From: Aureococcus anophagefferens
Taxonomy: Eukaryota; Sar; Pelagophyceae; Pelagomonadales; Pelagomonadaceae
DNA: 64,000 nucleotides
Assembly (NCBI RefSeq): GCF_000186865.1
Contig: NW_008705576.1
Span: 96,524 to 160,523, forward strand
Direction: 5' to 3'
Below, in pieces: positions 57,880-64,000 of this stretch (positions within the stretch are counted from its first letter, which is position 1; every line of letters starts with the position of its first letter). The notes under the pieces are model-generated. The model had not been told where the DNA came from. It ran no database searches and saw only the letters and a program-made list of their open reading frames with translations. The translations under genes were made by a program, and so were the position numbers.

Positions 57880-58680
57880 CTAGCGCATGCGGCCCCAGTC
57901 GTCCTTGCCCTTGCGGACGAGGCGCATGCGCTCCGCGCGGTCGTCGCCCGCGCGCGGGCAGAAGGCCGCGATGGCCGGCGCGTCGACGCGCGCGAAGGGG
58001 TTGCAGGCGCGCTCGGCGCCGATCGTCGTCGGCACCGTGCCCCTGCCGCCGCCGTGGAGCGACCCGGCCTCCTTCGCCCAGTCGAGGCGCCGCCGGATCT
58101 CGTCGTTGTCCGGCTCCGCGTAGGCGGCGAAGCAGCAGTTCTTGCGCGTGTATTCGTGGCCGCACCAGACGAGCGTGTCGTCGGGGAGCGCGAGGAGCTT
58201 GTCGAAGGCGTCGAGCATCTGCCGCGGCGAGCCGCCGTTGAAGTTGCCGCAGCCGCTGACGAACATCGTGTCGCCCGTGAAGACGTTGCCGTCGACGACG
58301 AAGCAGACGTGGCCCTGCGTGTGGCAGGGCGTCGACAGCACGCGGATCGTCGACGCGCCCAGCGCGATCTCGTCGCCGTCCCAGACCTCGCGCGTGCACG
58401 CGGCGACGGCGTCGCCGCGCCCGCCGTAGACCGCGAGGCCCGGGCGCGACGCCGCGAGCTCCGCGTTGCCGCCCGCGTGGTCCCAGTGGCCGTGCGTCGT
58501 CAGGACCATCGCGATCGTCGCGCCGGCGGCCGCGGCGGCGGACGCCATGGCGCGCGCGTCCACGGGGTCGACGACGGCGGCCAGCTTCGTCTGCTCGTCG
58601 ACGAGGAGATACATGTAGTTGTCGGACAGCGCCGGCACCGGCGTGACGGTCACGCACGTGGACGACGACAGCGCGGCCAT
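57880..58680 (-). CDS. Glyoxalase II (hydroxyacylglutathione hydrolase)
   Basis: 266 aa, the family's normal size. Hydrolyses S-lactoylglutathione to lactate and glutathione. The metallo-beta-lactamase metal motif THxHxDH is present as TTHGHWDHAGG (about residues 61-71), followed by STPCHTQGHVCFVVDGNVFT (third metal His), FTGDTMFVSGCGNFNGGSPR (bridging Asp) and VWCGHEYTRKN (last His, also contacting glutathione). The C-terminal helix pair is short (RMRLVRKGKDDWGRMR). The start is MAALSSSTCV; upstream in-frame residues lack an ATG for a targeting peptide, so it is probably cytosolic. Confidence 0.92.
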   Translation of the reverse strand: MAALSSSTCVTVTPVPALSDNYMYLLVDEQTKLAAVVDPVDARAMASAAAAAGATIAMVLTTHGHWDHAGGNAELAASRPGLAVYGGRGDAVAACTREVWDGDEIALGASTIRVLSTPCHTQGHVCFVVDGNVFTGDTMFVSGCGNFNGGSPRQMLDAFDKLLALPDDTLVWCGHEYTRKNCCFAAYAEPDNDEIRRRLDWAKEAGSLHGGGRGTVPTTIGAERACNPFARVDAPAIAAFCPRAGDDRAERMRLVRKGKDDWGRMR

Positions 58681-58815
58681 GTCGACGACGACGACGCCGG
58701 GGTCGCGGCTGGCTTTGCGACGAAGACGACGCTGGCGCCGGTCCTTAGTCTGGCTGGCTGGGCTGCCACAAATCTGCCTCATCGACTTCAGCGACGACCA
58801 GGGTGACTCAGATTT

Positions 58816-59702
58816 ATGATGGCAGCATCGATGCGCTGGTTCGCGCGCCTCGCGCTGCTCGTCCACGCGTGCCTCGCGCTGCGCACGCCGTCGACGATCG
58901 CCAGGAAAGGTCCTTGCACGCTGCGCACGCCGTCGACGATCGCCAGGAACGCTCCTTGCACGAAAGCCTCGCGGCGCCGGCTCCTCTTCGGCGTCTCCGC
59001 GCTCGTCGCGCCGTCGGCGGCGCTGGCGCTCGACCCGTCGTTCCCGCGCGTCGACGAGGGCGCGCGGAAGCCGAACATCCTGCTGAACAAGCCGCTGGAG
59101 TGGATCCGCATCGCCGACCAGCTCGAGGCCGACGAGACGCTGGGCGAATTGGCGGATCCGAAGCAAAAGGACGCGCCGGCCGTGCGCCTCGCCAAGGTCG
59201 TGCGCCTCGACGACTCGCTCCGCGGCCTGGCGCCCCTCCTCGACTCGCGCGACGGGTCCGCGCGCGCCGCGTCCCGGAAGTTTCGATCGCGGCCGCCGCG
59301 CGCGCGCGGCAAAAGCCCCCGACGCGTAGGTGGACGAAGGCGCGAAAGACGCTCTCGGACCCCGCCTTCGAGAAGAAGAACTTCAAGCGCGCCTTCAACG
59401 CCTACAGCGACAACGTCTACTACGAGCGCAGCGACCCCGACCGCGCGAACCTCTACCTGCTCGGCGGCACGCCGCCGTCGAACAAGCAGACGATCCAGTA
59501 CCTCCACCGCAACGACGCCCTCGACAACGTCGAGAAGCTCCAGTCCGAGATCGACTACCTCCTGACGAACAAGGACGGCGACAGCGACCCGTCGGACGCG
59601 AAGGCGTTCTACGCCGCGGCGACGAAGGCGTTCGACGCGTACTTCGCGCTCTGCCCCGAGGAGGACAAGCGCGACGCGCGCGCGCTCCTCCGTAAGGCTT
59701 AG
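58816..59702 (+). CDS. Predicted thylakoid-lumen protein with bipartite targeting
   Basis: Exons 58816-59279 and 59330-59702, 278 aa. The N-terminus has a signal peptide (FARLALLVHACLALRTP), a duplicated transit-like stretch, then ASRRRLLFGVSALVAPSAAL and ALALD, a twin-arginine type thylakoid signal. The mature part is small, helical and charged (ADETLGELADPKQKDAPAVR; NVYYERSDPDRANLYLLGGT; FDAYFALCPEEDKRDARALL), reminiscent of lumenal four-helix proteins such as the PsbQ-like group, but this is not firm. Splicing gives ARAASRKWTKARKTLSD in frame. The stop overlaps that of the convergent gene by two bases. Confidence 0.7.
58879..58962. repeat. 42-bp tandem duplication in the transit peptide
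   Basis: Two 42-bp units (58879-58920 and 58921-58962) differ at only a couple of positions (GGAAAGGTCC versus GGAACGCTCC). Each encodes 14 residues beginning LRTPSTIAR, so the duplication is in frame and lengthens the targeting peptide. Confidence 0.92.
59280..59329 (+). other. 50-bp GT-AG mini-intron
   Basis: Donor GTTTCG at 59280, acceptor CGCGTAG ending at 59329. The two exons (464 and 373 nt) sum to a multiple of three only with this intron removed, and the joined peptide is continuous. Confidence 0.7.
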
Positions 59703-60115
59703 AACTGGGCGCGCTCGACGGCCTTGTCCGCGTCGTCGAGCTGGGCCGGGTCCTCGATCTCGACGTCGCAGATCTCCGGGATCCGCTCGATGAGGTACGC
59801 GCCGACGCGCTGGAGCACGTCGCTCCGCTGGTGCCAGAAGCGGCCCCCGAGGCGCACGACGACGTTGGGGCCCTCGATGCCCACGAAGTCCACCGTGCCC
59901 GTGATGCCCACCTCGCGGTTCTCCGCCTCGTACCCGAACAACGCGCTGAGTTCGCCGCGCGCGGCCTCGAGCACGCGCTCCACGGACTCGTCGCAGAGGT
60001 AGTCCTCCTCGGCGGCGAATCGCGGCGCGACCGACCGCGCCGGCGCCCGCGGCGGCGCGAAGGCGCCGGCCAGCGCCGCGACGCCGACCAGGAGGGCGAC
60101 GCGCTTGGCGATCAT
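59699..60115 (-). CDS. Plastid-targeted small protein
   Basis: 138 aa. MIAKRVALLVGVAALAGAFA followed by PPRAPA is a textbook bipartite plastid signal for red-lineage secondary plastids, with Phe just after the predicted cleavage (AGA|FAPP). The mature ~110 residues start EEDYLCDESVERVLEAARGE and include GTVDFVGIEGPNVVVRLGGR and ERIPEICDVEIEDPAQLDDA, a small alpha/beta domain that recalls NifU-C- or RimP-sized plastid proteins; no catalytic motif is seen, so no function is given. Its stop codon overlaps that of the lumenal-protein gene. Confidence 0.75.
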   Translation of the reverse strand: MIAKRVALLVGVAALAGAFAPPRAPARSVAPRFAAEEDYLCDESVERVLEAARGELSALFGYEAENREVGITGTVDFVGIEGPNVVVRLGGRFWHQRSDVLQRVGAYLIERIPEICDVEIEDPAQLDDADKAVERAQF

Positions 60116-60352
60116 GGTGCTTGAGAAGTTTTGCCAAACGTCGCGCGGCGATCGATGCGAGCGCGGCCGCTGGCGGCGCGGGGTGTGCTGCGCGAGGTGT
60201 CGTCGGCGCGGCGCTCGGCGCGGTGTGGGCTGCGCGTGGCGCGTGGTCCTGCTCGGCTCGCTGACCTTGTTTGAGATTTGCCGCAGCCGATGGTCGCAGT
60301 TCCGGCGCCGTTCCCGTGTGGTTTGAGCCCGTAGCGCCGGCAAACGAGCGCG

Positions 60353-61945
60353 ATGTCGAGCGAGGACGTGCTCACGTCGCGCCTGGCGGACCTGGAGAGC
60401 GACGCCTTCCACCTGAAGCTGCGGAACTACTACCTGGAGCGGCGCGTGTCGCGGTCCCTGCACGGCGCGGAGAACAGCGAGGAGCAGCTCGTGAAGCTCC
60501 TCGAGGACGCGCCGGAGGTGTCCCAGAGCAGCGGGCGCGAGGGGCGGCGGGACGGCGACGCGCGGCGGCGGCGGCGCGGCGACTCGTCCGACGACGACGA
60601 CGGCGGCGGCGCGGCGCGCCGGGGCGGCGCGGGCCGGCGCCGCGACGAGCTGCGGTCGCCGCGCCGCGACGAGCCGCGGTCGCCGCGGTCGGGGTCGCGG
60701 GGCGAGTGGCGGGGCCCCCGCGACGGGGGCGACCGGTCGCGCGTCCGGGCGCTCGAGTCGAAATTGGGCCGCTGCGAGGACGCGCTGGAGAGGGAGAAGA
60801 AGAAGCGGACGGCCGCCGAGGTCGCGCTCGAGATCCTCCGGTCGGAGCGGTCCGTCGCCGAGGGCCGCGTGCCCGAGGAGGCGGCGCGCGAGCTCCGGGC
60901 GCTGCGCGACGAGGTCGCGGCGATGACGCGGCGCCTCGCGGCGGCCGACGAGGCCGCGCGCGCGGCGGCCGCGCGGGCCGCGGCGGCGGAGGACGCGACG
61001 CGCGCGGCGCTGCGCGCCCGCGACGACGCCGAGGCGGCCGCCGCCGCGGAGCGGCGCACCGCCGAGGAGCTCGTCGCGTTCGAGGCCGAGCAGATCGCCG
61101 CGCTGGAGGAGGAGGCCGCGCTCCTGCGCCGCGAGCGCGACGCGGCCGCGGACCGCGCGGCCGACGCCCTCGCGGCGCGCCGCGCCGGCGCGCCCCGCGA
61201 CGACGCCCGCGGCGACGTGCCGCGCCTCGCCGCGGCGCCGGCCGCCGCGAGCGTCGGGACCGCGGCGACGGCGCGGCTCCGCGAGCAGATCGACGCGCTC
61301 TCCTTCCTGCCCGCGGCGCGCGCGCCCGCGCCGCCCGTCGTCGTCGTCAAGGAAAGCGACGCCGACGCGCGGCGCGCCGCCGGCGACGCGCTCCGCGCGG
61401 TCGAGGCGCTCGCGACGGAGGTCCGCGGCGCCCGGGCCGGCAACTCCGAGGTCGCGGAGCTCCGCGCGGAGGTCGCGGGCGTGGCGGCGCTGCGCGGCGA
61501 GGTCGCCGAGCTCCGGCGCGCGGGCGCCGGCGCGGCCGAGGACCGCGGCCTCGCCGACGAGGTCCGCGCGCTGCGGGCGGAGCTCCTCGAGCTCCGCGCG
61601 GCACCGCCGCCGTCGGCGCCGGGCGACGACGACGACGTCGGCGGGGCGCGCTGCGACGTCAACGGCCTGCCGGGCCGCGCGGCGCCGGGCCACGAGCCGT
61701 CGCGGCGGCCCGCCCCCGCGGCGCCCGCGTCGCCGCCGCGGCGCCACCGCCTCTCCCGGCCGCCGCCAAACGCGAGCTACCACAGCCTCCCGCCGCCGCC
61801 GCCGCGCCACTTCCCGAACACGACCGGCGAGCACAGCGCCTGGGTCGACCGCCAGCTCCGGTCGCCCGAGAGCCCGCGCCGCGCGCCGCCGCGGAGCTTC
61901 CCGCGCGACGCCCGCGACCCGCGCGCCGCCGACGGGCCGCGCTAG
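60353..61945 (+). CDS. Coiled-coil protein with centrosomin CM1-like motif
   Basis: 530 aa. The first 40 residues (TSRLADLESDAFHLKLRNYY then LERRV) match the Cnn_1N / CM1 pattern, L..L....F.LKLR.YFLE, which in centrosomin, CDK5RAP2 and fungal Mto1 binds the gamma-tubulin ring complex. An Arg/Asp-rich disordered stretch (60-125) precedes a long Ala/Glu/Arg coiled coil (130-425) and a Pro-rich tail. A role in microtubule nucleation is inferred from that one motif. The start MSSEDVLTSR at 60353 puts CM1 at the N-terminus as expected. Confidence 0.65.
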   Translation: MSSEDVLTSRLADLESDAFHLKLRNYYLERRVSRSLHGAENSEEQLVKLLEDAPEVSQSSGREGRRDGDARRRRRGDSSDDDDGGGAARRGGAGRRRDELRSPRRDEPRSPRSGSRGEWRGPRDGGDRSRVRALESKLGRCEDALEREKKKRTAAEVALEILRSERSVAEGRVPEEAARELRALRDEVAAMTRRLAAADEAARAAAARAAAAEDATRAALRARDDAEAAAAAERRTAEELVAFEAEQIAALEEEAALLRRERDAAADRAADALAARRAGAPRDDARGDVPRLAAAPAAASVGTAATARLREQIDALSFLPAARAPAPPVVVVKESDADARRAAGDALRAVEALATEVRGARAGNSEVAELRAEVAGVAALRGEVAELRRAGAGAAEDRGLADEVRALRAELLELRAAPPPSAPGDDDDVGGARCDVNGLPGRAAPGHEPSRRPAPAAPASPPRRHRLSRPPPNASYHSLPPPPPRHFPNTTGEHSAWVDRQLRSPESPRRAPPRSFPRDARDPRAADGPR

Positions 61946-62141
61946 GCCCCGAGTTACCAACCACACGCGAAATCGCCTCGTCTGCCCCGTCCATATTTTC
62001 ATATCACTGATGTCAGCGCGAACGCCGCCGGGTAGCTCGGCGACTCGAGTCGGCGAGAGCCAGGAATCGGCAAGGCCAAGCGCGACCCGCCCGCGCGCAA
62101 GCGCAGCATCTCGAGCTCGGGCGACGACGCGGCGTAACGAA

Positions 62142-63251
62142 TTAGGCTATACTCGCGTCGAGGCGCGCGAGCTCTCTTATAGCTGGCTCGTTGCCCTTGG
62201 CAGCGGCGCGCTCGAACCAGTATCTGGATTTGCCGAGGTCGACTTCCGTGCCGTCTCCGAGCCTGTAACAAATGCCAAGGCAAGCCTCTGCCAAGGTTAA
62301 GCCTTGCTCCGCCGAGAGCGCGAAGTACCGGAACGCTTCTTCATGTTTCTCCTCAGCAGTAAGTGAAACCCCTATTTTGAATTGCGCGGTCTCGTCGCCC
62401 CGATCTGCGGCCGTGCGATAGAGCCGCTCCGCCTTCTTCTTGTCCAGCTTGACGCCACTTCCAGTCATGTACAATTCCGCAAGATATACCATCGCCCGCA
62501 CATCTCCGAGCTCCACGGCGCGCTTCCAAATTTTTGCGGCTTTCTTATCGGATTTCACGAGGCCCAACCCACCGCTGTGGTACGCGCTTCCCAAACACGT
62601 AATTGCTTCCGGCACCTCGTTCTCCACGTGGCGGCGAAGACGTGCGAGCTGCCCCGCCTGGTTTCCTGGGTCCGGCATGCGACAGAGAGGACACGCGTCG
62701 GAGCCGATCTTCTCCTCGCACGATCGGCAGACCGTCCGGCAGCAACAGACGCGAAGCACGTCCTGCGCATTCACGTCCCACTCCTCGAGACAGATCGGGC
62801 ATCGCCCCCCGTACCGCGCCGAGAGCGGCTTTCGCTCCGGGTTCGCTTCGCGCCGTACGCGGGCCGCCTCGTGCTCCGCGGCGATGCGCGCGCGGATCTC
62901 GTCGGCGTGCGACCGAGGCGCGGGGCCATAGAACACCTCGCGCGGCGGCGACGGCGCGCGCGTCGGCGCTTCGGCCCGCGCCGCCTCCGCGGCCTGGATC
63001 TTCTTGCAGACCTTCCGGTGGCCCCGGTCGCGCCAGTCGATGCGTTGGCAGTCCGTCGAACAGTAGGCCGTCGTGCCGCACCCTTGGCACGCCTTGGCCT
63101 TGTCGGCGCCGCAGATCGTGCAGGTCTTGAGAGTGTCGAGTTTTTTGCCCCTCGCTCGGGCCATGCGATTCTCATACTCCAACTTCTTCTCCTGCCACGA
63201 CATGACTCGGCGCGCGTGCTTGACCTCTCTGTGGGCGTCGCTGTCGCTCAA
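62142..63251 (-). CDS. MYND - RING-like - Sel1-repeat protein
   Basis: 369 aa. A MYND zinc finger lies at about residues 44-82 (CTICGADKAKACQGCGTTAY then CSTDCQ, and HRKVCKK). A RING-like finger follows at about 150-195 (CPICLEEWDVNAQDVLRVCC, CRSCEEKIGSDACPLCRMPD). Residues 215-365 hold four Sel1-like repeats (AITCLGSAYHSGGLGLVKSD, AMVYLAELYMTGSGVKLDKK, AEACLGICYRLGDGTEVDLG). The set suggests a scaffold or ubiquitin ligase. DNA is less GC-rich than most neighbours. An alternative start is MSWQEKK, 16 codons downstream. Confidence 0.85.
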   Translation of the reverse strand: MSDSDAHREVKHARRVMSWQEKKLEYENRMARARGKKLDTLKTCTICGADKAKACQGCGTTAYCSTDCQRIDWRDRGHRKVCKKIQAAEAARAEAPTRAPSPPREVFYGPAPRSHADEIRARIAAEHEAARVRREANPERKPLSARYGGRCPICLEEWDVNAQDVLRVCCCRTVCRSCEEKIGSDACPLCRMPDPGNQAGQLARLRRHVENEVPEAITCLGSAYHSGGLGLVKSDKKAAKIWKRAVELGDVRAMVYLAELYMTGSGVKLDKKKAERLYRTAADRGDETAQFKIGVSLTAEEKHEEAFRYFALSAEQGLTLAEACLGICYRLGDGTEVDLGKSRYWFERAAAKGNEPAIRELARLDASIA

Positions 63252-63616
63252 GCTCCGGGTCGTCCGGCAAAATCGCTCAAAATCTTAATAAGTACCCCAG
63301 GCCCAGGCCCAGGTATTATTATTATTATTATGGGTGCTTTAACGTGGGACTAGGTCGGCGGCCCGTGGGCGGCCGACGGCGCACGCGGATCAGGTCGGAT
63401 ATCGTGAAGATGACGCGGCCGAGAGCCGAGGTGTTCAGGTAACCGGAGTATTATTATTATTATGGGTGCTTTAACGTGGGACTAGGACGGAGTACCCCAC
63501 GAACCCCCCTGGATAAGCGACGACCGCCCAAGCCCACCCCTACCAGGATTCAGGATGACAGGAACACGCACTACTCCGGAGGAGCCCGCTGGAGAGGACC
63601 TTTTAGTCGCGCGACT
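63252..63616. other. Intergenic region with direct repeats
   Basis: 365 bp upstream of the MYND gene. It contains a 38-41-bp direct repeat (63314-63354 and 63449-63486): a TTA microsatellite followed by GGGTGCTTTAACGTGGGACT and AGG, plus AGTACCCC flanking both ends (63291-63298 and 63491-63498). No open frame is called. Confidence 0.7.
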
Positions 63617-64000
63617 CTAGAAGTGGTGGTCGTCCTCGCAGTCCTTGCACTTGCGGACGCCCGGGCCGGCCTTCCACTGCTTCTTGCTGAACTTGCCGAG
63701 GGGCAGCGTCTGGCCGCAGTGGGCGCACTTCTTCCCGCCGGCGCCGCTGCTCTGCCGCCGCAGCGCGCCCTCCCGGGGGCTCGCGGCCGGCGCCGGCGGC
63801 GCCGGGGGCTCCTCGGCCACGGGCTCCTCGGTCACGACGGCGGGCTCGGGCGGCGGGACGGCCGGCGGCGCGGGCTCGGGCTCCGCGGCGGCGGGCTCGG
63901 GCTCCGGCGCGGGCGGCGGGACGGTCGGCGGCGCGGGCGACACGGCCTCGGGCTCCTCCGGGGGCGGCGGCACGCTCCGCGGCGCCCGCGAGACGGGCTC
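63617..64000 (-). CDS. Pro/Glu-rich protein with C-terminal CxxC-CxxC finger, 5' end cut
   Basis: The frame runs into the right window edge, so the N-terminus is missing. The visible part is Pro/Glu/Ala-rich (PPAPEPEPAAAEPEPAPPAV) and ends with a single zinc-binding module CAHCGQTLPLGKFSKKQWKA, then CKDCEDDHHF. The C-x2-C ... FSKKQW ... C-x2-C pattern resembles the Stc1-type treble-clef domain. The stop lies at 63617. An internal ATG (MPPPPEEPEA) is probably not the start because the frame stays open beyond it. Confidence 0.65.
   Translation of the reverse strand, partial: EPVSRAPRSVPPPPEEPEAVSPAPPTVPPPAPEPEPAAAEPEPAPPAVPPPEPAVVTEEPVAEEPPAPPAPAASPREGALRRQSSGAGGKKCAHCGQTLPLGKFSKKQWKAGPGVRKCKDCEDDHHF

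Overview
This is a gene-dense, very GC-rich piece of a eukaryotic nuclear genome. The best fit is a pelagophyte alga close to Aureococcus anophagefferens (stramenopiles). The reasons are: about ten near-identical ~200-bp introns with terminal inverted repeats and 8-bp target-site duplications (introner elements, known from Micromonas and Aureococcus); N-termini with the signal-peptide plus Ala-Phe-Ala-Pro pattern of secondary red plastids; a cytosolic ribosomal protein gene (uL2/RPL8), kinetochore NUF2 and TRAPP BET3; and lineage-style ankyrin and MYND/Sel1 proteins. The species name is inference, since no marker gene is present. No tRNA, rRNA, CRISPR or bacterial operon was seen.

Layout. 0-4 kb: a partial gene, then a cyclic-nucleotide-gated K+ channel interrupted by four introners. 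4-9 kb: a small membrane protein, a family 2 glycosyltransferase, an inositol-monophosphatase-like protein and a tRNA adenosine deaminase. 8.7-12 kb: an ankyrin protein and an unknown protein. 12-18 kb: an axonemal docking-complex-like coiled coil, an unknown, and a polysaccharide deacetylase/methyltransferase fusion. 17.6-25 kb: an M16 metalloprotease, an anchored Cys-rich protein, a WW-PH-WH2 actin regulator and an unknown. 25-30 kb: two pathway fusions (S-formylglutathione hydrolase with glutathione-dependent formaldehyde dehydrogenase; UreD with UreF) around a plastid SAM-domain protein. 30-38 kb: ankyrin protein, sulfatase, an HDAC-GNAT fusion, RPL8, a rearranged gene-poor stretch and BET3. 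38-49 kb: zinc-knuckle and tail-anchored proteins and a GT90 / secreted kinase / GT90 cluster. 47-64 kb: a PH-FYVE-villin-headpiece protein, an unknown, acyl-CoA dehydrogenase, a tandem nucleoside hydrolase, a HAD phosphatase, NUF2, glyoxalase II, two plastid proteins, a centrosomin-like coiled coil, a MYND-RING-Sel1 protein and a partial zinc-finger gene.

The central biological system is the introners. Two related families (A ~200 bp, B ~206-211 bp) lie inside seven genes. In every case the upstream copy of the 8-bp target-site duplication starts with GC or GT and serves as the 5' splice site, while the element's own end supplies the 3' AG. Splicing therefore removes one duplication plus the element and restores the pre-insertion reading frame. 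One copy sits in the selectivity-filter codons of the K+ channel, and three copies lie antisense to their host gene.

Genes are packed tightly, often divergent or convergent, and two convergent pairs share overlapping stop codons. Several otherwise intact genes carry one single-nucleotide frame break, mostly in homopolymers. I treat these as probable sequence errors, and the gene models given here bridge them.
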